Shown here piece by piece: positions 23,039 through 34,430 of a stretch of 64,000 bases of DNA. The notes beneath the pieces were generated by a model that saw only the letters and a program-made list of their open reading frames with translations, ran no database searches and was not told where the DNA came from. The position numbers were made by a program, and so were the translations under genes. This DNA comes from Sanghuangporus weigelae (Eukaryota > Basidiomycota > Agaricomycetes > Hymenochaetales > Hymenochaetaceae): positions 1,798,001-1,862,000 of the forward strand of contig CP137318.1 in assembly GCA_033182465.1 (NCBI GenBank). Direction: 5' to 3'. Positions within the stretch are counted from its first letter, which is position 1. Every line of letters begins with the position of its first letter.

Positions 23039-23397
23039 GATTTCGTTAGTGCGTGTAAGCGTGAAGATGGTGGTAGGAGAGTAAGATGAAGATGTTGCGG
23101 AAGCGACTGACAAACAACGTCTCGGTTTGTTTACGGGTGGGGCTGGGGCTACTGCACAGCCACTGAGATCGACCCACAAGCCGTACTTATGACGTCCTTA
23201 TATTACGTACGGGTGCATCACACCGACTTCACGTGGTGGAGAGACTCGTGAATAATAAATACATAACATAACATGGCATGGTATTGTACAGTGTCGTACA
23301 GTGTAGAGAGTAGAGTAGGGTTGTGGTGCAGACATGTGGTAAACATGCGATTATGCATGCGAGTCGTAAGGGAAAAATGGAGTGTGACTCTCAAAAA
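23039..23397. other. Spacer with short AT-rich repeats
   Basis: This 359-bp spacer is the upstream region of the MARVEL-like gene and the 3' region of the LysM gene. Near 23250-23320 it has short direct repeats (ACATAACATAAC; GTACAGTGTCGTACAGTGT; GAGAGTAGAGTAG). No gene is seen. Confidence 0.45.
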
Positions 23398-24107
23398 TCA
23401 TCCATCCACCGGTACACACATTCGCTGACCAGGCTTGAGAGTAGCGCAATCGATGTGAGGGTTAATAGAGCGTAAATTTTCTAACGACGTTCCGTACTCC
23501 TGACCTATAGCCCAGCATGTGTCTCCCGATTTAATTTGTATCGGTCGACTGTGCTCCGGGCACATGGTCGGACGAGATTTCAGATACGGAGGACAAAGGC
23601 GGAAGACGAGCAGAAGGAAAACAGCAATGATCAGGAAGAATGGGAGGAGTTGACGCCACGCATCTCTGTTGCTGGCGCGAACGGTCTGGCCCTAGAAAGA
23701 AATGTTAAAAAATTTGTTGAGGTAGCTTTATAGCATCCCATTGTACTTACCTCCGTAGACCCCGGAACTGGCATGTAACCATCGGCTCTCGAAGGCGCGG
23801 TTGCTTCAATATCTGCGCTGCTACGCGGCTCTTGGCCGACTGTCGATGGTATTATGAGTAACTAATAACGTAACTTGGCTTTCATAAAAAGCACCTTTCC
23901 TGAGTTCTCCATATTCTGCACCTTCAGAGCCTTCCCAGTATCCACCGTCCTGATCTTTGAATGTATATCTCTGCGTATCGGCGTCGTATCCTACGCGCTC
24001 CATGCCCTCTGGTAAACGGTATTCATCCTAGCAAAGGTTATTTCATTGAAACAAAATGTGAGAGTCGCACGTCCACTTACCTCATCGTACTGCGTCCAAC
24101 GTCCCAT
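23398..24107 (-). CDS. Single-pass membrane protein with C-terminal LysM domain
   Basis: This is a four-exon gene of about 178 residues. It starts at ATG 24107 (MGRWTQYDE). The N-terminal region contains YRLPEGMERVGYDADTQRYT and GGYWEGSEGAEYGELRK, an aromatic/Gly-rich unit. A linker is followed by one membrane helix, LLPFFLIIAVFLLLVFRL (residues about 97-114), and then by a LysM domain: IQIKSGDTCWAIGQEYGTS, LRSINPHIDC, LKPGQRMCVP, stopping at 23398. There is no signal peptide, so the expected topology is type II with the LysM outside the cell or in the lumen. LysM binds chitin or related N-acetylglucosamine polymers. The upstream 276 bp to the U1A-like start at 24384 form a divergent promoter. 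Confidence 0.8.
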
Positions 24108-24383
24108 TGTATATGCACGAGCAGGGTAGTTGACCAATCGTATCGAGTACGGATGTAAACGACAAAAGTGAACAGAGACGGAGTACAGGTATCGCTGGTA
24201 GTAAGAAAGAAAGAGAGGGACGGGCACGAAAGCGGGTCGTGGCGTGTATTGAGTGATGGGATAGGGATAATAAGGATATACCGTGCCGATCTTTATTTGG
24301 CTCTCTTTACACGTATCCTCCTCACGTAATCGTCCACTCATTATTGACTTGACTTGAATCCATCCTCCTATACTCTTGACGCG

Positions 24384-25548
24384 ATGGCCGACCCGATGCA
24401 AAACGTGCTTCCTGCTCCAGTAACAGCGACATCAGTGCCGTCTGAACTCGTCGCGCAGCCAGCACCTCTCAACCCGTCTGCTATACCAAACGCATCAACA
24501 TTGGCACCACCACCATCTGCGCCGCCCAACGTCTCGGAGACGTTATACATACAAAACTTGAACGAAAGAATAAAAATTGATGGTAAACTCTTTTGACCTT
24601 TTTCATTCTGTCTATTCTCTGACCTTGGTACTTGCTCTACTGTAGTAATGAAGCAAACTCTGAAAGAGTTATTCTCAAATTATGGGGATGTTTTGGACGT
24701 AGTTGCGCATAGAAACTTACGCATGCGAGGACAAGCTTTCGTGTCCTTCCCTGATGCAGAGATAGCAAGGAAAGCGCAGCGGGAAGCGAATAGGTTCCCG
24801 CTTTACTCGAAACCTATGGTGGGTCCCGCATGCTTATGATGTTCAGAGCACTGACACTCACCGCCTCTAGCAAATATCATTCGCTAGGACAAGGTCTGAC
24901 GCTGTCGTAAAGAAGATAGATGGTGAACACTTTGACCAACACAAAACATCTCGATTAGAGCATAAAAGTGCGTCAAATTCATCGGGTCGGGTTTGTTACT
25001 AACACAACATGATGATTCAGAGAAAACGCGCTACACCAATCCGCTAAAAGTGAAGTTCAAAGCAAAGAGGATGGCTTCGCAGGGTACATCATACTTCTTC
25101 TCTGTTCTGTTTCGTTAAATGACTGTTTCATATAGTGGATGGTGCATCAGCACAACCGGCACCTAAGCGTCCTGCTGTCCAGATGCCGGACGAATACCTG
25201 CCTCCCAATAAGATCCTGTTCTTGCAAAACATTCCGGAAGGTGTCACGGATACGAAGGAGCAACTTTTGGCCCTGTTTTCACAGTACGAGCCTTTGGTAC
25301 ATCTCATCTTGAACCTTGTCTCATTCCCTTATCCAGGTATCCGAACCTGCACGATGTACGTCTTATCCCGACCAAGAAGGACATCGCCTTCGTCGAGTAC
25401 TTGGACGAAGCGAGCGCGACTGTTGCGAAGGACGCTCTGCACAACTACAAGTTGGACGGGGAGCACAAGATCAAGGTATGCTCCATAAACTTCTCATGCG
25501 AAGTTCAGACGCTAAATATCTCTACAGATTACCTTCGCAAGGAAGTAG
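24384..25548 (+). CDS. U1A/U2B''-type spliceosomal RNA-binding protein
   Basis: This splicing factor has two RRMs and about 260 residues. ATG 24384 opens a Pro/Ala-rich leader, then RRM1 with RNP2 LYIQNLNERIK and RNP1 MRGQAFVSF; the helix-1 region MKQTLKELFSNYGDVLDV is characteristic of U1A/U2B''. The linker contains TNPLKVKFKAKRM and PKRPAVQMPDEYLPPN. RRM2 has RNP2 ILFLQNIPEGV and RNP1 KDIAFVEY, and ends ITFARK-stop at 25548. Six introns are visible, including one that splits RRM2 after LFSQY. Fungi often have a single protein serving U1 or U2 snRNP, so the exact snRNP is not fixed by this sequence. Confidence 0.88.
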
Positions 25549-25674
25549 GGACCGGTGTTACTTTCATTTTTTCTCCCTTTTGTTAGTACCTACTCCTGTA
25601 CGTATGCTACACTTTCCGAATGTACTTTGATTGATAAAGAAGCTGGAATAAGATGTGGCACCTTTCAATCGGTC

Positions 25675-27214
25675 TTAGATCCTGGAGAAGATATCTGCGA
25701 TTTCTCCCGCAACTCCCCATGAGCCTTGATATCCCGCTGGTCTGCAAAATTCATCAGTTCCAACGATCTTTGATGTACTGTATAAAGTGCCCTTACCCCA
25801 GACCATATGCATGGATCACCTTCACTTCTCTTTCGGTTCTCAATCCATCTCCGTAATGTGGCACTAAGTCATTCTTTAGAGGCAGCTGAATAGTCTCCAG
25901 CTCGACTCTCGGTCCTGCGCGCCTTGCTGGCCTTAACCCAACATTGAGACTCAAGATTTTAGCTCCTTGCGAAACATGAAGTTGCGGTTCCAGAGTTGTA
26001 CAGCGCTCGTAGATACGCTTGGCAATGTCATGGTTGACAGCATGGTCGTAGTTATCCTCTTGATAAGTTCCGCCGAGTATGCAAGTGCCGTCCGGGCGCG
26101 GGATGATATAGGTCGTTTCATAATCTAATTTGGATTTTTCTAAGGACGGGGTGGGTGAGTCATTCTTAATTGAGCAAGTGTTCGGTTGTTTACGCGTAGA
26201 ACCGATTGCTAGGAATTCTTTGGCGAGCGGAGCATCGACTAGAATTGTCTGTCCACGAATCGGGTAAACGTCGGGGTCTTCGACGCCGAGGAGCGACTTG
26301 GATCCTACAAGCTATACATCAATACCCATATTACATCTTTCTCGCATTCAAAATATCCAAATTGCCGAACCTAAGCCTGTCGCATTCACAACGATGCTTC
26401 CCGGACCGCCGAGAGCCGCTGCCTCTTCAATACTGGCAACATGCCTGTGAACGAACTCAACGCCTCGCTTTGCAAGTTCGTCTGTCAGCCAGTTCAGGTA
26501 GACTGCAGGCTTCAACGAGACAGTTGTGAAGGCGTATCCAGCCTTGTATCTATCGGGAAGCTCAGCTTCGGGTATCAGACAGAACTGTGGACCAGGCGGA
26601 TGAGTCGTGAATTCAGCAGCAATTCATCAAGCTTATGAATGTATGCAGGCATACATCGCGAACAATCTCTCTCCACCAGGGTTCCGCGTTGAAGCCTTCA
26701 GTACTGGGGTAAAATATCCGAGAGGGGAGTTCCTGCAAGGCAGCTGGATTAAGCATTGTTGTCTCGAGAAGCGAGAGAGGACCTTCTTAATCCATGTACT
26801 ATACTCGCCATAACTAGTCCAGAAGGGATCATCGACCATAGCTTCTCGCTGTCAAGTACATGAATCCGTTATCCTCAAGGCGGGTACTATACGAGAAGAA
26901 CCTGGAAGCAATCTAAATCCAGGGCCCCAGCATACTTACAATGTGGCTTTTTCCCATTTGAGTTTCCGCTCGCTGAATACACCCAATGGAGACCAATTCG
27001 CGCCGGCCCACGGGCTTGACCATCCTTGCGAAAAGAGATGATCACCGGGGAGCTCTCGAGCGACTATGGTTACCTTGTTCCCTGGGTCATCAGATAAGAC
27101 GTGTGCGATTGTGAGGCCTATCACCCCCGCCCCGAGCACGACTATCGACCGCGAACCGGCACGGGTACGAGCGGTATTTGCCCTTGGATTGTCCGTATTC
27201 GTGTCGGCTGACAT
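25675..27214 (-). CDS. D-amino-acid oxidase (FAD-dependent, DAO/DASOX family)
   Basis: This enzyme oxidises D-amino acids to 2-oxo acids with release of ammonia and hydrogen peroxide, normally in peroxisomes. It starts at ATG 27214. The FAD-binding motif VVLGAGVIGLTIAHVL lies near residue 27, followed by SSPWAGANWSP. Later features are WEKATF joined to EKLWSMIPSG, LPSRIFYPSTEGF, GYAFTTVSLKPAVYLNWL, VVNATGLG, VYPIRGQTILV, TYIIPRPDGTCILGGTYQ, VGLRPARRAGPRVELE and the C-terminal HAYGLGPAGYQGSWG, the FAD/substrate motif. The stop is at 25675. The last residues are SRI, a weak variant rather than a canonical peroxisomal SKL-type signal. The intron after PSGLVM appears to use a GC donor (GCGAGT), or else a weak GTTATG two codons earlier. 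The product is about 370-400 residues, normal for the family. Confidence 0.85.
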
Positions 27215-27886
27215 GTCAAATATGAAGGGCAGGGAAAGACTTTAGGGACCTTCGGATTGTTCTTACACTTGTTTAGGTTCTTATCAATGTACTCCTAAAT
27301 CGATAGAAGGATGGGAATCCCTTCAATGGCACGCACACGTGCATAGAACGCGCCATCGCGTTTTTATTAACATATGCCAAGGCACAGGGAACTGGGTCCG
27401 ACTGTAATGCAAAGTGAGATAGCAAACAAAGAAAGACATGACCATTCGTGAAACTCGTAAAATGCTCATGCCTAAGTGCACATGGTACATACGGTACATA
27501 AAACATACAAAACCATACGCCCGAGTCTAAGAGGCGGTATCATGTCTAAACGGAGGTGGGCAAAGGTCGAACGCATGGAGTCATTAGGGTAAATACGTAA
27601 ATGAGCAAGAGGTAAGAAGGCGAGAGCGGGCAAGAAAGGAAGAAAATGAGGAGAGGTTACAACACGGAAGTATGTAGCAACAATAGGACACCATTTGACC
27701 CGGAAAGTCAACATGCGGATGTGGAGAGATGAAGCAGACCGGTAAGCACTTGAACGAAGTAATAAATATAATTTGGTTTAATTAACCATGTCTGAAATGA
27801 TGCAAGAGCTTTAAATGTGGTATGAAGAATAGTGAAGAAAGAGCAAGAAAGGCGATGTCGTAATAGAACCCATGAAGGCAGGAAGA
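27215..27886. other. Intergenic region, 670 bp
   Basis: This is the upstream region of D-amino-acid oxidase and the 3' side of the next minus-strand gene. Several short open frames occur, but none has splice support or a motif. It is slightly A-rich on the plus strand around 27600-27780. Confidence 0.45.
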
Positions 27887-28604
27887 TTAACCCCACAATG
27901 TTAGCTTCGAGAGCTCTAGGCCGTCTTTTGGCGCTGCGTTCGAGTTAACAACAAAGAGTGCGCCGAGTCTCGTAGCTGATAATCGATTTGAAATTAGCAC
28001 AATTCTTGCAACGCATGGGGTTGATTACTCACCATTTTCGAATCCGTTCTCCGAACAGGGCGTCGCGACCAGACCCGCGGCCTTAAGGGCCTGCTTGACC
28101 TGGCCATAGGTGCCCTTGAACAGCGCCTTCTTTGAAGTATCACTCCGTGCGGTCTCACGACTTCGCATTGTGTCGTCGAGTGCAACGTCCGCGGCGCTGC
28201 CAGTTTCGTCAGGCGAGGGCTTCATCATCCCAGCATTCATTACGGCCTCTTCGATTGCAGTTCGCAGCTTCGCAAGGCGGCGCGAAGAGAGTTTGGTCGT
28301 CGCAAGTCCGGAGCTTGACTCGAATCTTATGTATAAGCCTCCGGGACGAGGAGGCTTGGACTGCTGTTTCTGTGTCGGTTCTGAGTGACGCGCCGGCGCA
28401 AGATGGGAGCGGGTGTGACCACAGGTCGGGCAACGGACGGGCGTGGACGGACTCTTCGGGGGAGGTTTTGGCGGTTCAGAACCTGGCCTTTCCTTCGTGG
28501 ACTTTGATCTTTTCAACTTGTCGCCTTTCTTCTTTAGAGAGAAGCTAGCGAAATCGACGAGGTAGGGGATACCGAAGCTGTTGAGTTTGATGTCTGAAGG
28601 CATG
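27887..28604 (-). CDS. Uncharacterised basic protein with a CPTCGH motif
   Basis: This is a two-exon gene of about 216 residues. It starts at ATG 28604 (MPSDIKLNSFGIPYLVDFASF). A Lys/Ser/Pro-rich region (LKRSKSTKERPGSEPPKPPP) is followed by CPTCGHTRSH, a single CxxC that could be half of a zinc site. A structured-looking part follows: GGLYIRFESSSGLATTKLS, RRLAKLRTAIEEAVMNAGM and KKALFKGTYGQVKQALKAAG. A donor at about 28031 inside FENG joins to an exon reading ATRLGALFVVNSN and ending LTLWG-stop at 27887. Without this splice the frame would stop at 28025. No known family is recognised and no signal or membrane segment is present. Confidence 0.62.
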
Positions 28605-29346
28605 GCGGCGACAGACGAGTTGTAAAGATGAGAGAGAGAAAAGGGAAGAGGGTCTATGATGATCTGTCGAGGATGAGGACGCAAAAAGAATTTATACGCG
28701 ACACGCTATGGTCCTCATGTCAGGGCCGGCCAAAATGTAAGAGAAGACGCTCACCGTTTCGTTTCAGTCCTGGTCTGAGTTCCAATCGCCTGGATTGGAT
28801 AAAAGGCTGACAAACACAGCTGATTCAGGAAATTGTGCCGCACACGTTTCTGGCGGAAATGTTCTTGATAGATGCAGGCAGGGGTCCTGAGAGAGAGATG
28901 GTTGCGAGACAGGGAGAGAAAGAGTCAGTGATGAGTGGAGAGAATAAATACTCTTACTAGCTCACTGGAGCCGTCCTTCACTGTAGCGTATTTCGCGGAT
29001 GACCTCTTCTCGATACTTTGCTCTTGCACAAGTTCACACAGCAACGCCGGTGCGGTCCGACGGCTAATCTCTTATATACCCATGAGGCAAACACACTCTC
29101 GCCTCGAGGAGCATTCATGCCGTAACGTAAAATATACAATACTTAAGATACAGCTTTGAGGATATGAAGATGTGCGCTGCGTCGGTGGATGCATGCGCGG
29201 ATAAGATGTTACGGACGGAATAGCAGGTCGATTAGTCATGTATGCAAATCACCACAATCGTCATACACACCAAGCAACTTTCTCGATCAAGACGGTATCC
29301 CTTTGCCACTTGCTTTCATCATCTACGTTCATCCCATCTTGCAGCA
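28605..29346. other. Divergent intergenic region, 740 bp
   Basis: This region lies between the starts of the unknown basic protein (minus) and the RING gene (plus) and presumably holds both promoters. Several small frames exist (28628-28810, 28935-29159, 29189-29413), none with recognisable features. Confidence 0.45.
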
Positions 29347-31091
29347 ATGTCAACGCACTCCAGAGAACCTATGTGGTATTGTCACGAAGTGCGTGCATAT
29401 ATTCGTCCAATAGCATCGATTTCAGGAGTTGACTTGTACCGTGCGATTCCCAAAGTGCAATGCAGAGATGCGTCCTTTGATGGTTCGTGGCTCTTTTTAC
29501 AATAAGTCCAACTCGGCCTTAGAACGGTCGCCATAGATCCCAGATCCTCATTGTGCTTCGTGTCGAGGCACATTCGTTGAAAAGGTTAGCTAATGAAGCG
29601 GAAGTATCAACAACGATCTCAATGCATCTTCATCCGTAGTTGGAGAATCCTGCAGACGATCCTCGAGACTTTCACAATGTCGCTCAAGATTTCGATGATC
29701 CATTTGGCCCTTTCAATCTCCTTGGTTTGTCTCCTCCATGTCGAATGTCAATGACATATTAACAGGAGGTCCAGCTGGCATCAACGATTTGCTTCGCGAT
29801 AGCCCATCATCGCCTGATCGTCAAGGAAGTACTCCGCGACAAAGCACTCCTAGTCCGACAAATCGCAGAGAGTTTCGTTTTGAATTTGGTACACCGAACA
29901 GTCGACGTCAGGTTATAATCGGTGGTCCCAACACCCTTGGACGGAGTCAGCCTGGGAGTGGGAGTGGCTCGAATGGATCATCGGGGTCATCTCCACCTCG
30001 TTTGTCGGAGTGCGTTTATCTTCAACTTGTGTTCTGCGCGCGATATTCATGATTCTTCCTTGCAGCTTTTTACGTGCCAACAGCGAGGCAACTGGTGCTT
30101 CCCAACCACGAGATATGAATATTCCGGGCCAACTTATGGCTCAGTATCTGATGGCACTGCTTGGCGGAGTACCCTTAGGTGGTCAGCGAGGCGCGTCGCC
30201 GTTCTTCGGTCCTTTCCCTGGATTGGGAGAGATGGGTCCAGGCAGCGATGGCCGCTGGGGAGACTACGTCTTCACACAAGAAGGTGAGCTTTTGTCTGCT
30301 TTCAGCTGATGTTGATAACTGAATTGCTTCTAGCGTTGGACCAACTGATGACTCAACTTATGGAGGGTTCAAACTCCACGCGTCCTGTGCCTGCAAGTGA
30401 AGAGATTATGGAAGAACTACCGCGGGAAGTACTTGACGAAGGAAGTGAGTCCTCAATCCTTGCAGCTAAACTCTATTTATTCACATGTTCCTCATTTCAG
30501 GCGCGCTGCTAGAGAAAGACTGCGCGGTTTGCAAAGAGCAATTTAGTGCTAAAGCAGAAGAACCAGATGAACAGGTGGTTGTCACTTTGCCTTGCACACA
30601 TCCATTTCACGAAGGGTGTATCATGCCCTGGCTGAAGAGCAGTGGAACATGTCCAGTCTGCCGGTAAGCAGATTTAGTTCTATATATGTCGTGAAAAAGA
30701 TATGAATGCTGGATGACGTTTCAGCTATGCCCTGGTACCACAACCGAACTCTCATTCTCCTCCACCTGGCTCGTCATCAAGTGGACGACGTTCAACGGAC
30801 AGCAACGGCGCCTCTAGTAGTTCAAGGTTTCAACCTGGAGCCTCTCCTGATGGTTCATTAGATACCATTTCGTCTTCGAGAAATAATCGCTCTCCAGACA
30901 GAAGTGTCTCATCGGGAAACAACACTTCATCATCAGGAGGATTTCTCAGCACGATCTTCGGTAATCTATCTGGCAGCAACGGACGCTCGTCACCCACACG
31001 CAATCGTCAACAGACACGACACGATTCGCGAGGCAGCGGAAACAACAGCGACAGGAACCATATTCCTGGCGGTTGGGGAGATCCATTCTGA
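29347..31091 (+). CDS. RNF126/RNF115-like RING-H2 ubiquitin ligase
   Basis: This is an E3 ligase of the BCA2/RNF126 group. It starts at ATG 29347 (MSTHSREPMWYCHE). Two introns join CHE to CNAEMRPLM and then to IPDPHCASCRGTFVEK, rebuilding the N-terminal CxxC...CxxC zinc finger that in RNF126 binds ubiquitin and the BAG6 quality-control machinery. A long low-complexity middle follows, with FDDPFGPFNLLGGPAG and a segment rich in Gly and Ser. The C-terminal RING-H2 is CAVCKEQF...LPCTHPFHEGC, WLKSSGTCPVCR. The tail is Ser/Arg-rich and ends GGWGDPF-stop at 31091. The length is about 410 residues. RING ligand spacing is complete, so it is probably active. Confidence 0.85.
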
Positions 31092-31180
31092 CTGAAGGGA
31101 CTTTTCAGCACATAGACAACATGAGAGTTTCTCCCTCTCATCTAGATAGCTCTGCCGCATTTGGTTTTTCATTTCTACGA

Positions 31181-31540
31181 TTAGTATTTAATATTGGAAA
31201 GTAAGGAAAAGGCACGGATAGTATTGTACTGTACATTGTAAGTGAATATGTCCGCTCTGCTATCGTATTCGACCCCCGCAAAGTATCCTCGCATTTCAAC
31301 TACCCTTTGTATAAACATCAATATTGAAAATGAGAATCGAATTTCCCGTTCAATGGAATACTGTATTGCTCCGATGAGCTGGGAATCGAGCGTACTTATC
31401 GATCCTTGAAAGACGTTCAGGAAGTCAATGATCCCTGCATACGAGAATATAAGACATAACAGGAACGAGAGAAGGCCAAAAACCAACATCACATGTGCAG
31501 TAGCAGGCATCTCTTCTTCTAGGCCACCTGAGCTATGCAT
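31181..31540 (-). CDS. Small putative membrane protein
   Basis: This single open frame gives about 120 residues if started at ATG 31540 (MHSSGGLEEEMPATAHVML), or about 110 from an inner ATG at 31510. One strong hydrophobic segment, VMLVFGLLSFLLCLIFSYAG, is followed by IIDFLNVFQ, and the rest is weakly amphipathic. The family is unknown. Its stop lies 90 bp from the stop of the convergent RING gene, so part of the frame could be that gene's antisense 3' region. The conserved-looking start (PATAHVMLVFG) argues for a real product, but the C-terminal half is doubtful and may be intronic. Confidence 0.38.
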   Translation of the reverse strand: MHSSGGLEEEMPATAHVMLVFGLLSFLLCLIFSYAGIIDFLNVFQGSISTLDSQLIGAIQYSIEREIRFSFSILMFIQRVVEMRGYFAGVEYDSRADIFTYNVQYNTIRAFSLLSNIKY

Positions 31541-32411
31541 GTCCGGTGCTATACGGATAACAGAGCGCACTTTTCATCCGCACGATGAACACAAGCACAC
31601 AAAGCAGTCAGTTATCAACCCAGGTGATTGATCTCATGACCTAGACACGAAGGCGTCCAGGCCGTTGATCGTATAATAGGGAACCGGTTGATCATCATCC
31701 TGCTTTCTTTGCGTGTGTGCGTGCATGTGGTGGTAAGGTTCAAAAAGCAGATGAGCTGGGGGTGAAGTAACCCCAACTACGTGTCTGATACGGGCCCCAA
31801 TGAATGAGAGCATATCTTGCGTATAATCGTGGACCGCTCATGTAAACAGAACACGAATACAAGAACCAGTGCCTTTGTGGCGGTAGAGAAGAGCGATGAA
31901 TCGAAATATGCTCACCACTCAGGTGCAGAGAGATCAGGAGTCAGGACCAAGAGGAAGGTGGAGAGTTCCGGGCGGTAGTCAATCTGGCTGAACTTAGGTA
32001 GCTACTACATAAGTTCGCAAGCCTGAGCGGTGTAATTCAGTGAAGAAACTGAAGCTGACGCTGTTCGAGAAAGTGAGTATATAAAGCACCGGGAGGGATG
32101 TCGTCCATCGCGGACAGAAAACAACTGATTGTTACGTAGTGGGCAACTATTACATAATACAATACAACCTAAAGTTAAAGGCATGGCGCATCCTATGTAC
32201 AGAAGACCGATAGATATGGTGTGTAAAGAAGGCGTGTCTGGTGGATTGATTGCTACAACGTGACAACATGAAGTATTCTAAGTTTTCTTCGCATACAAAT
32301 TATAATCGACAGTGACAGGGAAAAAGGATGCGTGATACAGGACTTCCGGCCATAGAAAAACGAGACGAGGCAGAAACATAACGAACAGTCGCACTGCAGA
32401 AACTGAGTCCT
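31541..32411. other. Intergenic region, 870 bp
   Basis: This lies upstream of the small membrane frame and downstream of the ARMT1-like gene. No coding signal is recognised on either strand. Confidence 0.45.
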
Positions 32412-34430
32412 TCACGCGAAACGAACCTTTTCACCCGGCCTTCCCTCCGAGAACAGGACAACGGCCTTTATAATCCCATATCAGTATTTTTCAGCAGCCG
32501 CAAAAAAGTTGTATAATGCTTTAACTCACGTATTTGCCGCTGATCTTCCAGCCAGGCTCGTCGTTATCAAGCTTCTCAGCCAGCTCATTGCTCGGCAGTC
32601 CGACGACAACATCGCTCTTGACAGTGCGGAGCGAGCATATCTTTGGAGCACCAGGAGCACTAGCCATGGGGCCAATGGCCTCTTCAAACGGTGTAGCAGC
32701 AGGTGCAGCACAATCATACGTCAGCTTGCGGTGATTCAGATCCCCCTTGTATATGACAAGATCGGATCGCGAAAGGTGCAAGAACAGATCAGGCGCCTCC
32801 GTTATCATGTCCCAGTAAGTGTAACCCGTGCACCAGAACGGATGCTGCTCATAAATCCATTTACCTTCCCTCTCGTATTGCTATCAAAAACATCAATTTA
32901 TGAAATACGAGAGCCATGTGCCATCAAAACTGACCTTCCAGCGTAGGCCAAGTTTGCGCAAGGATTCGCGCTCGGCATCGGAGATATCCTTGAAAAGCTC
33001 CCCGTGAACCATGACGTTCAAAAGCCAATCCCAATCTTTCTTGGTAACATCAGACACGAACCAAGCAAATCGCTTCCCGTGGAAGCGGATTTGTTTAGCT
33101 AGGCCAGACTGAATCAAGAAGTCGGCTAGCGAACAGTTCAGCTTCATTACAAGCACCACAAGATGTACGAAAACGCACCATAGACACAATCACAGTAAAG
33201 TTCAAACCCAGCATTATCCAGTACAAAGTCGATTCGACCGCCAGTCTTGCCACGAAGTTCTTTGACGTGCTCCCAGAGCCGTGGCAGGTGGTTTCCAAGA
33301 ATATTCTTCTCGGTTGCGGCAAGATGCTCTCCACCAGTAGACTGAAGATTCTTTATATCTTCCTCCGTCATGTTGATGAGCAGGGACAGATCCGTCGAAT
33401 TGCCCCAGAGGCAGATTTGAGTGAGCTCAAGGAACATCAACCGCTCTGCTTCGTGAACCTGCTCCACATTCGCGTCAGATCCGGGGGTATGGGACTCCGC
33501 GAACTTCCAAGGCAAGACAAAGCGAGTGGAAAGCTCGAATACAGCTTGGGAAGAACGGGAAAACGTGTCACACTGAAAATGATCAGTAATAAACCCAACT
33601 AATCGCACAAAAGAATTACTTTTTGCCTGAAGAAAACATCATAGTCACCCCAATACTTGCTGATGCTAAAGCATTCGTGCAAACGACGGTACTTGTACGC
33701 CTCAGCAAAGAGCCAAGGAGCGTTGATGAAGTTTTTGCCTGGTCAAAGCAAAGGATTACAAGTCAAGTCAGCTGGACATTGTGTATTACGTAATGTATTC
33801 TCCCGTACCCTGAAAGTACTTTGCGATTTCCTTGTTCCAGAGAGCTACATCGCCTTCTCCGTCATCAATGATAGGGCGTAATACTGCCTGGCCAGTAAGA
33901 TCGTGCATAAGGTCTTCCATGCGTTCAATACATTTGTTGAGATCGATCATTTTGTCCTCGTCCCATTGCTCGTTTAGGGTACGGATAACGTCTTGTATGG
34001 CCTTGCCCAAAATAGTTGGAAGACGAACACCCATGGTGGCATGGGCGAATGAATACTCATGGTACCCACGGAAGGCGGGCCAAGGAGGAGAATTAGGATC
34101 CACCTGAAAGGCATTCGGTGAGATTCGCGCATAGACTCAACGGTGCACGCCACATGAATGAATGCATACCCTGGATGGCGTTCTTGGGTACGTGCCCTTC
34201 ACTTCTTTCTTGCTAGGAAGATGGCCAAGTGAGAGGGTGACCTTTTGAGGAGCAGCGCGACCAGGTGATTTGCCACGCTTGGTGCTGCCGTTGGCAGTCG
34301 TGTCAGGCTGGAGACTGGCCATGTTACTGGTATTCTGAACAGAGAACTTGGGCTGGCCATTTAGCATAGAGCCAGGGCCATCGTCGTCAGCGGCAGGAGT
34401 GGGCGGGAAGTAGGAGTCGTGTCCAGACAT
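32412..34430 (-). CDS. Damage-control phosphatase, ARMT1/DUF89 family
   Basis: This is a metal-dependent phosphatase of the DUF89 family, subfamily III (ARMT1-like), acting on damaged or excess sugar phosphates; human ARMT1 was also reported as a carboxyl methyltransferase. It starts at ATG 34430 with an 85-residue low-complexity leader (MSGHDSYFPPTPAADD), spliced to VDPNSPPWPAFRGYHEYSFA. Later motifs are LTQICLWGNSTDLSLL, the metal site VLDNAGFELYCD, WFVSDVTKKDWDWLL, SDLVIYKGDLNHRKL and APKICSLRTVKSDVVVGL. A last exon after GKY reads AVVLFSEGRPGEKVRFA, stopping at 32412. Without that splice the frame would end near 32521. The C-terminus and the D-N pair are typical, and the long leader is unusual. 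Confidence 0.87.
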
